64,000 nt of DNA from positions 1,488,001 through 1,552,000 of the forward strand of contig NC_088778.1 in the NCBI RefSeq assembly GCF_954871325.1, given 5' to 3'. Under the pieces are notes generated by a model. It made no database searches and was not told the DNA's origin. It saw nothing but the letters and a program-made list of their open reading frames with translations. The DNA is from Gordionus sp. m RMFG-2023 (taxonomy: Eukaryota; Nematomorpha; Gordioida; Chordodea; Parachordodidae). Both the position numbers and the translations under genes were made by a program. How positions within the stretch are numbered: the first letter of the stretch is position 1; each line of letters begins with the position of its first letter. Below, piece after piece: positions 26,323 through 38,500 of the stretch.

Positions 26323-29298
26323 TAAAAGATCCATCACCGAGTCTCAAAACAATGGTCCAACACTTAGAACCTGCCTACATGGAGTTTGCTGATACCATTT
26401 AGGCTAATTCCTAGTGGACATGATTTTTTTTATTTTATTGCAATTCCCAGTGTTCTATAAAAAAAAGTTTTTGATTTACTACTTTGCTAATTGTTATGTA
26501 CTTTGTTAGTATTTTTGAATATAATTTAACGTGAATTATTGATTATTAAATCATAAAAGACAATAGAAAAGGGAAACGACTTAATATATGCACCTGTTAG
26601 ATTGATTAAAATAAAAAAATTTAATTTATAGAAATTAACGATAAGAAATTTGTATATATTTTTAAAAACGTTCCGGCAAGGTTCCGGAAAATACACGTTC
26701 CGGTTGCGTTCGCGTAAACTTACTCAACGTTTCGTTCCCGTGTCCCTGATTCTTAGTTGAAATTTTTGAGAATCCTTCTAAGATTCTGAAGCGAAATTGT
26801 CATCTGGAAAATATTCCCCATAAAAAGAAAGTAGCAAACAACTTTTATAAAAATTTGTTTAGCCCCCCCCCCCCCCCCAACCCTCTCTTTCTCTTTATTT
26901 GCCGAAAATTTTCACGGCTATTGAGCTAGAAGATGAGACATCTGAACTGAATATCTCTAAGAGCGATGACTGGAAGTCCAGTAAATTTATTTTATCTAGA
27001 CCGACTTTGGATGAACTGTGATAAGACCTGACGACACTCAGTAATAATTTCTCACTAAAATGAGAGTTTTAAAAATCTTATAATAAAGTATATTATATAT
27101 TTGCATTAAAGATTTCTCAATTTATCTTTCGTTATTTTTCTTAGAACCTCATAATATTTTTTTCTAGACGAAGAAGTTCAAGGATTGATTTTCAGGGAAT
27201 CACGGATGAAAATTTTACTAAAAAATCAAATTTTATAATGTTCATTTTTTTTAAAATTTTAGCATTAATTTTTAATTACATTGGTTTTGTTGAAAGTTTA
27301 TATAAAAAAATATATAGCTATTAAGTTATTAAATTCTACAAAAGTTTTTTTTAATGGATGGCATTAATATCTGTCAACTATGGATGGTTGATTAGAACTT
27401 ATATTACCAATCATGGTATAATTTTTGTCCTCAAAAATACATACCTTCTGAACCTTCTTCGAATATAATGATTGATCAATGTCATCACCCTTTATCATTT
27501 CCTTATTACAAATTAGTAGACCCTTCAAGTGTTTTCCTTAACAATAAATCGTTTCTATATAATAAATTTAAGATCTATCCCAATTATTCTATGACACTCA
27601 CATTGGTGATTATTAGTTTCCTGGGAATCCTGCCGAATGGTTATGTGCCGATGGCTATCAGAGAAGCAAACTTAAGATAGAATGGCTTATACCGGAAGCC
27701 GCCCTTACATGTATAAACAATGATCATAACCAAGGTAATTAGAAGTCCAACTTTATTGAAAGAGTTTACTAATGACTTATCTTATAACGTATTTGGGTAG
27801 TAGAAGGACCATCAAAGTTGAGAATATAGATATCGAAAATAAAAGGTATTCATCCTATCATTTCCTGCAAATTCTGTGCTGGCTCAGTATAATGATCTCG
27901 TTTTTCCAGATCAATTATTTGTGTTCCATTAACATTTATTGCAAATACAAGAGTTACCTAATATTACCTACTCTCAAAAAGGTGACTACATGTGTAAAGG
28001 CCCTTTTTGTAATGGATAGATTTATTCTGCTTAAGGATATGATATCCATTATACTCATCAGAGTAAGCAAGTATACCGTTTGTTGTCCTATATAATTGTG
28101 ATTGTCATATTAACAATGCAGATACCCATTAATAATTTTAAGAAATGTGTGCACACCTACCAATGTGAGATCTTTTTTTGTATCAACTATGCTTTGGGGT
28201 CCTTAAAAGAGTCTTTAACCTTCATCCTTACTTGAAATCTTATTATGTCATTTTATGAGTCGGGCTTCGTCATAACAAATATTTGCTTAGTAATTTTACT
28301 TATTCTACTGGATGATTCAGGAATTGCAGACTAACATATACCAAAGAGCCAAGACCCGTATCCTATCGGTAGAAGTGCAAATGCTCTGACTCGATAGTTT
28401 TGGATGTCGGCTAAATAACAAATTTAGGCCATCACAAATTATCGCCCAGACCTAACCCGCTTACATATTTAAAGGATATTGGTTTTAATCTGAAAATCAT
28501 GGATAAAACTTTCGCATCTAATCCAAGATCAATTCTATAAGGATGTTAAGGAAAAAGGTGTTCGAGAATCGTCGTTCCAAATAAATTCATTTGGCATCAG
28601 GCGTATATTTACGCTTGGGAAGTTATTCACTCTAAACTTGATTTTTTTTATTATCGTCATTTCCCATCTTCATTAGCCAGATAATCTTGAGGGGTGAGAT
28701 TATTGGTTTATACCAAATGCCAGTCATCCGAGAAATCTAGTATGATAATGGATCGAAAAGTTTACATTGGCCCATATAGGCGCCTCCCATCTTTGTTTAC
28801 GCATTCTTAGTCGAAAACACTAGACGACATATCTTGACAAGGCTCAAATTAATATTTAATAGGAATTAATATTTTTCAATATCGCAATTATTAAATATAT
28901 TCTACCCTATAACCAATATTTTGTTGAATACGTTTTCCCAACATTATCGCAATCAATTTATAACTTATTCATTTTGTTAATATGAGAGGTTAACTTTTTA
29001 TAAAAATTTTAAAATTAAATTTTAAGGGGGTGGTGTGGCCTGGTTCAATTTGGTTACTTAAGCAACCTAAAAAGTAAGACCCAAAACACTTAAAACAAAC
29101 CCTTCATTATTTTTTTAAATATCCCTAATTCCTATTTTACGATGCGATTATCGTTGGCGACCAGTTAAAAAATAAAAGCTATTAAATAATTTTCCTTAAC
29201 CGGTTTAACACAGCTTAGTTTTTTTTATATTTTTATAATTACATATATTAGATATATGGTGCGCACAAATTGATCGTTTCGAATGTCGGGTTGCCAAG

Positions 29299-29489
29299 TA
29301 GTGTTGCTAAACGGCTCAATTCGAGCCGGTTTTTAAAAACGGCCAACTCTTGAAGATTTTGCTCAAAGATGGCACATAGGATTGAACATCTATTGGCGAT
29401 ATCTCGATGCCTAGGCAATATTTTGCTAGATATAATGTTGAGTTAGCGGTTTTTAAAATCGGTTCAAATCGAGCCGGTTAACAACACTA
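29299..29489. mobile_element. MITE family C (hAT-like), copy 2
   Basis: Ends TAGTGTTGCTAAACGGCTC and the complement of TAGTGTTGTTAACCGGCTC. The interior keeps GAACATCTATTGGCGATATC and TTGAGTTAGCGG. The flanks GTTGCCAAG and GTTGCAAG look like an eroded duplication. Confidence 0.8.
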
Positions 29490-29580
29490 AGTTGCAAGCG
29501 ATAATAGTGCATTTCAAATGGCCTCGTGCTAATTGGATGAAATTTATACTTTTTTTTTTCATTCTTCACTTCGTAATATC

Positions 29581-29725
29581 CAGAGTTGTTAAAAGATACT
29601 TTTTAAATGGATCTAGATACCGATACAACGTCTAAAATAATATCTAGATACAGATTATGTAATCAAAAATCTATCTTGATACAGATACCACATTTTTATA
29701 TCTAGATACAGGATTAACAACTCTG
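29581..29725. mobile_element. MITE family B (hAT type), copy 2
   Basis: A 145-bp element with ends CAGAGTTGTTAAAAGATAC and TTAACAACTCTG, in opposite orientation to the copy at 5274. Exact 8-bp duplications GTAATATC lie at 29573-29580 and 29726-29733. Confidence 0.92.
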
Positions 29726-30811
29726 GTAATATCGTACAAAAATGTAACACGAATAAATTTACCTTATAATCCTAAAAAAAAAGGAATATTTGGAAATTAA
29801 ACGAAATAAGAACGCAGACGATAACATAATTTTTAGAAGATTTAAAATTTTGAATCCACGATATTAATAAAAAAAAGGCAACCTCAAATTTAAACAAGGG
29901 ATGTGCGTGAATGCTTAATTTGTGTGCACTAATATGAATATTTAGACACAAAAAAAAACAGAGTCTTGTTCCATCATTTTAAAAAACGGATTCAGGATTT
30001 GGGGAACCTGTAGAAATATTGATTGACACTATATTAATGAAATAACGTGACTTTTTTTCTCTCTTTCAATAATTCATCTTTACAAAATCAATTTTTTTTT
30101 AAATATTATTTCACGGTAATTTAACACCAAATAATTTGAAAAATAACCATTTTTCCTTGGGGATTTGTTTTTATTTAATATTTATGAAAGTGATTTTAAT
30201 ATTTTTGCGACTTATCTATTATCCTTTTCTTTTAGCTAGAGTAGAAGAGATTTTTTATAATATAAATAATTAGGTATTTTGTTTTAAAAATATACGGTGG
30301 CTGAGTTGAACTAAGATATATATATATACATTATTATATAATATATAAATGTCAGAATCTTATTGAATTAACAATATGGTCTATTTCGTCAATAAAATCA
30401 CTTTTACGCATTTTGTGTGTGTGTCTTTCCATATATAATTTTCTTATTATTTTTAATCAAACATTTGATACAAATCATTACAAAAACCTTCAAAAGCTGA
30501 AAAAGGCCACAACTGGAACAGGTTAACTTTTAGCAACTAAACCGAACTCGCAGCCTTTACTGCTAGGACTCCTGATTGGATGTTATGACACTATTTAGGA
30601 AATTACTAAAAATGATATCCTTTTTTTTTTATATATAAAACAAGAGAAAGTCAATCATTTCACATCAATACGTAATATTTGTTTTTTTTATTAAAAATAA
30701 ATAAATATACAAGCAAACTATAATATTTACAACGAGTTATTATTTACCGTAAACAAAAAAAAAACAAATTTTTAGATAATATATAAAGTAAGTATCTTTT
30801 ACGGACTATTT

Positions 30812-31151
30812 CTATTTTGGCTTGAGGGTGGGTAAAATTATGTTTCCTTCCAAAAGATCGCGTCGTTGGAGGGAGTCTAAATACTGGATCTAATTTAAAA
30901 TAAGGCGGGAAAAAAAAATATTTATATGCATTTACATTTATTTTTTTTCTTTCGTTCTTTCTTACTTGGTATCCCCTCAAAAAAAAACAAGGAAAAACTT
31001 AGCATAGAGTAAAAAAATAATCTAAATTAAAAAAATGTTTCAGTTACGCTTCGACGGACATAATCTATCAAGATGACCATTCTCTTGGTGGGGTCTTGTA
31101 AATTTAGGTCTCGAAAACTCGGGTTTAACGACGTGGCCACTTCTATCCTAG
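30812..31151 (-). CDS. Last two exons of an unrecognised gene
   Basis: Exon 31151-31048 begins after GTGTAG and ends AGC|GTAACT. Exon 30889-30812 begins after AAATTAG and ends at TAG (30814-30812). The phases agree (0/0), and the joined peptide reads smoothly: IEVATSLNPSFRDLNLQD, then KRMVILIDYVRR, then SIQYLDSLQRRDLLEGN, and it ends ILPTLKPK. Codon use matches the other exons here. I cannot name the family. Upstream exons were not found; a family A MITE starts 80 bp upstream. Confidence 0.55.
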
Positions 31152-31234
31152 CTACACAAAAAAAAGAGGTTTTATATAAAGTATTTACATAATAATAAGA
31201 ATTAAAACTTGTATAGTAGTTTGGGGGTTAAATT

Positions 31235-31571
31235 CAATGACATATAATAATACCTAGACTGACGATTCATTCATTAAAAGTGTACATCAATACAAATCAG
31301 CTAGAGACGCCATCTTGGTTACTGTAATAAATATTAAAATTTTAAACGAGAGCCTAATTTTATATTATATCTGATGCAAACTTTATTAAAGAATTGCCTG
31401 ATCATCGAGATAATAAGAAAGTAAGTTATCAATTTAATTTTAGTTTTTAACATGAAAATAATTATTATAAAGGTTACCAAAATGGCGGGTCCAGCTGATT
31501 TGCTTTTAACGACGCTTAAAAATGCATTTTAATGAATGAATCGTCAGTCTAGGTATTATTATATGTCATTG
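31235..31571. mobile_element. MITE family A, copy 3, 337 bp, intact
   Basis: The ends are CAATGACATATAATAATACC and its complement, and the terminal repeats extend over more than 40 bases (CTAGACTGACGATTCATTC follows). Exact 8-bp duplications GTTAAATT lie at 31227-31234 and 31572-31579. The interior is nearly identical to the copy at 49778, inverted. Confidence 0.95.
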
Positions 31572-31579
31572 GTTAAATT

Positions 31580-32460
31580 ACAATAATACATAATTCCTTT
31601 CATCTCTTATAACTTTAAAACCTTCAATCTAATTGTTGCATGTGCGCTATTAGATTATTAAATACTTAAATAATTTATATTTAAAAATTCAGTTGTATAT
31701 CTTAAGGCAACAAAATACATATACATAAATAAATATATATTTTCATTTGACAATTACTTGTTTTTCTTATATGATAAATAACTTGTATTTCTTTCTTTTT
31801 AAATTATATAAAATAAAATACCAATTTACTATAACAATCATTCTAGATTAAATATTCAAGCCTTATAAATTCTCTTTCATTAGCCTTTATTACATCCCGT
31901 GCGACCGTTCTAATAACCATTCTACTTTAAATATTCAAGCCTTATAATTATCATTCTCATTACTAATTATAATTAAAAAAAATAATAAATGATTACATTT
32001 CAAAATTTCAATAATTTTAAATCCGCAAGGTGGCGTATTATTTATAAACAATTTTTTAACGTGAAAATAATATAATTGAAATTTAAAATGTAATTATAAT
32101 TATTTTTAATATAATTACATTGAAGGATTTTAAGCTATTTTTTTTTTTACGAGATACAATCTAAATTTTTTTGATTTTTATAAAGTTTATTTTAGTCAAT
32201 TAATAGAATACATGTATACAAATTTTTTTTCCTTAGCATTTGCAGAAGCTTAGTCTAACAAACCCGTCTATTTGGCAATAGTATATTCAGATATTTTTTT
32301 AAAAAAATTTATACAACTGATTTACGTCCATTGACGGTAATACGAAGTAAATATAAATTTGGTTATAATATTTTAAAACGCTTTTTTTTGAGTCGATGAT
32401 GAAAATGAATCATTTATTTGCTTATGAGGGGAGGGCAGGGCGTAATGCGTTACGTTTTAT
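31580..32460. other. AT-rich spacer, nothing recognised
   Basis: Low-complexity AT DNA. A short repeat, ATTCAAGCCTTATAA, occurs near 31853 and 31935. No coding or RNA signal was seen. Confidence 0.5.
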
Positions 32461-32466
32461 TTTGCA

Positions 32467-32532
32467 GATGGTTGGGTAAAGGAGGGAGGCAAATGGACTC
32501 ATTATTTTTACGAGCCCCAACGGGAGAGTTAA
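32467..32532 (+). CDS. Possible terminal exon of an unrecognised gene
   Basis: After TTTTGCAG, the frame entered with one base from a prior exon reads GWVKEGGKWTHYFYEPQRES and then TAA. The residue composition (Trp, Tyr, Gly, His) and codon use look coding, and the acceptor is good. No upstream plus-strand exon was found and I do not recognise the family, so chance cannot be excluded. Confidence 0.3.
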   Translation, partial: DGWVKEGGKWTHYFYEPQRES

Positions 32533-32732
32533 GTTTTCCTCGTGAGAGAACTTAAAAAATTAGAAAATCGAATTAAGAATAGGAAAAAAAAAAAAATTAG
32601 AATCAAAAAGTATACAAAATATTTTTACGGGCCGTACAAAAAACATTTTTGGACCGGACCCAAAAGGGGAAGCGGCGAGCTGATCCACCAGGGATTAAAT
32701 GTATTAATTAAAAAAATATATACATAATTTAA

Positions 32733-33415
32733 AGTAATCTACCCACAAATTATGATTGAACACTAAATATGAATGGTCTTCTTAATTCACGATAAATTAT
32801 TCTTTTACTTTTATCGCGAATTAGGTCTCTTTTAAAAATCATTTCACGGCATTACCACTGGTTTTTTTTGTTTTGTTTTGTTAAGTGTGTAACAATTTGG
32901 TACAAGCGAATAGCGCCATCCGAGAAAAGGCGGAAAAGTGTTTATATTCAGCCGAATCCTAAATTCCAATTATACCTAAAAACATTTTTTTAACAGTCGA
33001 TAAAAATCTAGAACTGAGTTGATCCTCAGATTTTAAGAGGTGATATTCACAACAAACCCGACCCGATATTTAGATTAATTTTTATTTATTATCTATCTTC
33101 GAATAAAAAAAATTATCATCTATCCCCCAATAAAGATCATTGATCTTCAACCGATTCTGCGACTTGCAATATCCTTAAAATTCCATTCCTCATGGCAAAA
33201 AACGAATCAAAAAATATCACATTTTTTGGCAACTTTTTCTAAATTTTGGTTCATTTACTGTTATTTAGATTTTTTTAAAAAAATGGCAAATATTGACCTC
33301 GATTGGAAATAATCTTCTTCTCCGTTTTATGACGATTTGCGGGTTAACCCAGTATGGTCAGTTTACCCTCTGATCTTAATTCTACATTTGACGGATCTGA
33401 GCATTAATATTTGTT
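32733..33415. other. Spacer, nothing recognised
   Basis: AT-rich DNA without repeats that recur in the window and without coding-like frames. Confidence 0.45.
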
Positions 33416-33424
33416 CTCATATCC

Positions 33425-34340
33425 ACCGCTATCACCTTTGTTCACGTCATCTTGGGCCTTCCCCTAGATCTTGATCCTCCTACTTCCAAGGCGCATCAAT
33501 TTATCTTCCACACGCACAAACCATCTTAGTCTATTTCTTCGCATTACCCTTCCAATCACTTCTATTCCCCATCCTAGCTTGCAATTCCTTACTAGTTTTT
33601 CTCTCTCTCAACATCCATCTAATCATCATCATCATCTCTGTTATTTCCAATTTGGATTCGTGGACCGCTTTCATTGCCCACCGCCATAAACTAATCAACT
33701 CATAAAACAGTTTTCGTAAACTATCCCCTTTAACTTCAGAGAAACTTTTTTATTTGTAAGTATAGACGACATCTCTCCGAACTTCTTCCAAGCTTGTCTG
33801 ATCCTTGCAACAATGGCAGAATCTACACCACCATCTACGTTTAGCATATCACCCAAATAACAAAACTTGTTCACTTTTTTTAAGGTTAACCCATTGCCAA
33901 TATCCAGACCACCATTTTCTACGTTATCATTATTATTATGTATCCCTTTCATGCATGTTCTACATGCTAACATCAAACTTCCTTTTTTTTCAGCTACATC
34001 TATAATGTACCAATTTCTGGAATCTGGTGCATTGGATTTTTCTATTAACTCCTTTCCCACATACACCACAAGGCCACTTACCGGATTCCTCCATCTTTAG
34101 ATTTTCACCACCAATTACCACCTTTGACATTGATGCATTCATTTTCAGGTCCCTTGCTTCCATAGCCATCTTCCATCTACTAATTTTATCCCTCAATTCT
34201 TCCTTACTGTTTGCCATTATACAAAGTCATCTGCATATAATAGTTCCTACGAGTTTCTTTAGCCACCACTTCCATCGATTACTAAGATAAATAATAATGG
34301 ACTCAGCACAGATCCCTGTGAAGTCTTCAAAGTATGGTTA
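33425..34340 (-). mobile_element. Non-LTR retrotransposon (LINE) fragment, 3' part of reverse transcriptase ORF
   Basis: The minus strand carries, in order, GSVLSPLLFI, LLYADDFV, then EELRDKISRWKMAMEA, a CGVCGKGVNRK zinc-knuckle-like motif, CRTCMKGIH, FCYLGDMLNVDGGVDSA and VSLKLKGIVYENC. The 3' end has a degraded RWFVRVEDK-type segment. These are hallmarks of the C-terminal half of a widespread metazoan LINE endonuclease/reverse-transcriptase. Several frame changes and stops break it, and the 5' part (endonuclease and RT fingers) is absent, as in typical 5'-truncated LINE copies. Confidence 0.85.
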
Positions 34341-34344
34341 TATG

Positions 34345-35045
34345 ATTAGTTTATGGTAGGTTTAAATAGAGGTTCGCGCTAGGTTTAAAATTTTGAAAAG
34401 GGGTTTTTTTGGCCCTCTTGTAATAATAGAAATAAATTAGTCTCATTCTAAGCTTTAAAAAAAAAATGTCAAAACAGCCCATAAAAAAATATTTTGCAAA
34501 AATTATTGAACCCATCTTGAATGACCTATAGATACGTGTATGTATCACCAAAAGTTTTTAATATATTGATTTGATATAATTTAATAAAATTTTTATTAAA
34601 CAAAAGCAAAAGGACATCATTATAAAACAAAAACAAAAAGGGTAGTGGGTAAGATAGAAGGTGACTTCATTAACTTTAAAAGGACATTTTATTTAGACTA
34701 AAATGCCTTATACAACATCGGAGAACTAGGAAATACCATATTTTTACTAAATTTTATATAGAATTTTACATGAATAAATTGTCCTGAAATACTAGGTTGA
34801 TTTAAATTTTATAATTATTTGTTTTAAAGTTATGATAAAATATGTGATATGTAGAGCAAGCAAAATAGGATTAGTGATATCGGTTATTTGGCCGATATCA
34901 ATATAATATCTGCAATATCGTATCGCATTAACCCCCTAAATCGGTACACCTGTAATTATTAGATATTCGGTGATACTTTTTTATAAATTAATTTGTTTTT
35001 ATCATATAGAATTTCAATAAAATGAACAAAAATCTTATTCAAAAA
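34345..35045. other. Spacer, nothing recognised
   Basis: AT-rich. It includes a mirror-like GATATCGGTTATTTGGCCGATATC at 34876-34899 (part palindrome) but no gene. Confidence 0.4.
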
Positions 35046-35049
35046 ACTA

Positions 35050-36430
35050 GATGACACTAAAACATAATAACGTAACTACTCTTAGAAATGTACAACAACC
35101 TTGGATGTCACTTCACTCAGATGATAAGATTTGTGATAAATGTCGAAGAAAACTCGGAACAGCTAGTAAGTCAAATGACGCATTTAAAGACCCTGATATT
35201 CGTCACATCGAAGAGAACCCGGCTATTGAGTCAATTAAATACATCATTGATAGAAATTGGAGAATCTCCAATAAAAAAGAAGAGGTTGAGAGAAAAAAGA
35301 TATCCAATTAAAAAAAATTACCAAAATAAAAAAGGCTGTTAGAATCTCATTTAGATATAAATGCGATTGAGCCAGCTACTATCGATAAGGATGATGGTAT
35401 TCTAAGCAATATTTAAAAAAAAATTTCCACTCTTATCTAAAACTGATAAATATAAAATTTTGACGATATTACCAAAGAATTGGACAGTGTGAATGAATTT
35501 TTTAATACAACAAAATGCATAGCAAGACAAGCTAAATTAATGATAGCGGAAAAGGAATTTTTATCAACCCCCTAACCCCAAGCCTGGAAAAACTATAGAC
35601 GAATGTACAGTTAAAAGTGTACAAGAATTTTATTGTACGGACGAAATTTAACCAAAGATGATATGTTGCCCATTGAAACATACAAACATATTTTACCATT
35701 AATAATTTATAACCAGCCTCAACCATACTGTTATATGGGAAATGTGATCCAGGGTCAACACATTTAACCGATCAAATAGAAATATTGTTTCGTTCTAAGG
35801 ACATCGAATTTATAACATACAAACAATGGCTATCCGTAGATAGAACCACTCTTGAACCAAGCCAGTAGATGAATTTATCGATGCCTTTTTTGAAAAAATG
35901 GAATCTTTATTTCCCCATTCTTTTATTTCAACGCAACAATCGTTGTATCAAACCAAATCTAAAATTGAACTTAGACGAAGGCCAATATTTAATTTTATGT
36001 GATTTTTCAGAAAATTATAGCTTTATACTTCAGGATGAAGTACAAAATTATCATTGGAATAGAGCTCAATCCACTTTTCATCCTTTTGTTATATATCATA
36101 AAGATAATTTTGCCAATATTTGTTGCCTAATATAGAATATTTATCATATAATGATGAAAGTATAATTTTTGAAGAAATGTCAGGATATATAACATGTGTT
36201 TATGATTCTGATTGGTGGTTAGCCTTAGTTTTAGGGAAAAATCAAAAGTAGGAAGAAATATATATATAGTTTTTACACCCATCCGGACCTTCTAATACCT
36301 TTACATTTCCAAGTATAGACGACACTGCTTTACTTGCCAAAATGTCATATCTTAACATTAATTTCCCGTTAACTCCTACTGGCCGTAGTTACACATTGTC
36401 GTCACAAGGCGCAACCGAAAAATTAGAATC
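35050..36430 (+). mobile_element. Degraded transposase-like element of a widespread metazoan family
   Basis: Plus-strand pieces read HSDDKICDKCRRKLGTASK near 35110, LTILPKNWTV near 35465, PNPKPGKTIDECTVKSVQEF near 35575 and FSENYSFILQDEVQNYHW with STFHPFVIYHKDN near 36010-36100. Together these are recognisable as a repeat-encoded protein often seen in arthropod, cnidarian and other invertebrate genomes. It has a CxxC zinc-finger-like motif and a likely DDE-type nuclease region. The copy is old and broken in several places. Ends are uncertain; related 3' DNA may reach about 38360. Confidence 0.55.
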
Positions 36431-36539
36431 TTTTAAAAGTGAGTTATATATTGGATTTTTAAATTTATATTATATCAATTATTTTTAATATTTAGGGCGC
36501 CATATATGAAATGCACAAGATTCTGATTCATATATTCAA

Positions 36540-36900
36540 GAAGTATAAATTTGGTTGAATATATTTTATTAATATTAATATATGTTATATTGGCAAAAAA
36601 TTTTATAATAAATTATAAATAAAGTAATAAATTGAAATTTATTTTATCGGTAGACAATTTCTATAATTGAATGAAAGCCCCATTTATTGTTATTTTCTTT
36701 AGAAAATGAATAATCCTTTAAATTATATCAAATTGTTCAAAAAAAACCATTAAAAACTGATTTAAATGTAAATTTATGCAAAGACGCCCCCTTTCGGGAA
36801 AATATTTATACACTTTTTTAAACATTTTTATCGATTTTGAGAATGAAGATGGCCTCGTCCCAGACCAATTTTTTTTATAAATATAAAGGAAGAATTTTTG
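36540..36900. repeat. Direct repeat pair, copy 1
   Basis: About 360 bp, including TGAATGAAAGCCCCATTTA, ATGCAAAGACGCCCCCTTTC and GAATGAAGATGGCCTCGTCC, recurs at about 37610-37970. It lies downstream of the degraded element at 35050 and may be part of it. Confidence 0.8.
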
Positions 36901-37609
36901 AAAAAATTATTGATTTAGTTTTAAAACCAAAAATATCCTAATAAGACATTATTAATTATTATTCATTTAGTTTTTTTATAAAATTTATCACTTCAAATAA
37001 GAATATTCTTTACTCAATAAATATATTTTATCAAAAAAAATATATCGAAAAAAATCGATCCTTATCCGATTAAAAATATCGGTAAATTCTTACTAATATT
37101 TTTTTTACCTTTGATATTATAAGAATAATTAGAATTTTTTATAAGAATAATTAGAATTTATCATAGTTTTTTAAAATACCAAGAAATTAATTAAAAAATG
37201 AATTAATATAGTAAAGATCGTGTTATTGAATGATTAATCAATTTTAAATTTTTCTTTATTTAATTGATTGAAACACTCATTTATTCTTATTTACAAGTAA
37301 AGATATGCCGATTTTAGAAAATCCGATCCAATATTTATATTGTTTGGGTTATTGATGATAATAATACTTTTATTTTGTATATAATTTCATAATAATAATA
37401 AATTAATATTTGTAATATTTTACTATCTTTTCCACGTCAATGGAAGAATTATAATTCGTCATTTCATATATTTTTTTTTGGTAAAAACAAAACAATAAAT
37501 ACAATGTACATAATATGGAGTCACAAAAAAAATATAATATATCTTGACTTTGAAAAATTTTTTTTTTTTGCGACAATCACATTATTTTAAAAAAATTGAT
37601 CGAAAATTG

Positions 37610-37970
37610 ATCGAACATATTTTATTAATATTTATTAAATATATGTTATATGGGCAAATATATAATAATTATAAATAATAATGTAATAAATTGAGTTTCT
37701 TTTATCGATAGATAATTTCTATACTTGAATGAAAGCCCCATTTAAAGTGAAGAAAATATTATAATTTATATTTACAAGATGAATAATCCTTTAAATTATA
37801 TCAAATTGTTCAAAAAAAACCATTAAAAACTGATTTAAATATGAATTTATGCAAAGACGCCCCCTTTCGGGAAAATATTTATACACTGTTCTAAACATTT
37901 ATATCGATTTTGAGAATGAAGATGCCCTCGTCCCAGACCAATTTTTTCTTATAAATATAAAGGAAGAGGT
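37610..37970. repeat. Direct repeat pair, copy 2
   Basis: It is roughly 90% similar by eye to 36540-36900, same orientation, offset about 1.06 kb. Small differences and an extra block near 37765 separate the copies. Confidence 0.8.
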
Positions 37971-38500
37971 CTACTAAATTTTTTAAAAAAATTGAAGGTC
38001 GTATTATTTCTAAAAAATCGTTTTTAGTCCTTGTATATTTAATAAAATGGCCGAAAATTGAAAAAAAAAATAATTTTTTTTTTGTCTAAAAGTAGAATCT
38101 TTGTACGTAATTTTGATATTAAATTTGTTATTTACAATTAGATAGTAAGATATGCTTAATTGAATGAAGGCAGATAATGCTAAAAATACATCATTTTTGC
38201 CACTTTGAACCCTAATATCTCCAAAAATATAAATGTTACGAGGCTAAAATTTTGGCTATTACTTAACTACACTAACCTTTCCTTGCTTACTAAATTTTAA
38301 AAAAATCGAAGGGGGTCGGCCGAAAATCTCATTTTTTTTGCTCATTTGACATGGAATTACCCAGCTATAAAATGGCCAAATAAAGGCTGGGCTTGATTAG
38401 GCTAAAAAATGATCTGATTTTACAAAGCCCAATAAAGTTCTTTAAATTAGGTAAACTCCCCCCCCCCCCATATAGGTTTAAAAAAAATAAATACATTAAT

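Larger units (their letters stand above)
25350..30800. other. Long spacer without a recognised gene
   Basis: Besides the MITEs listed separately I see no convincing gene. From about 27440 to 28860 the DNA has fewer A/T runs and a higher GC content than its surroundings, and short frames (70 codons at 27468, 107 codons at 27772). It may be a decayed insertion, but the translation matches nothing I recognise in any frame. Confidence 0.4.

Noticed and set aside
27468-28095. 70- and 107-codon plus-strand frames, considered as a mitochondrial or gene fragment
   Set aside because: No residue motif of any mitochondrial or nuclear family recognised; no splice pattern joins them.
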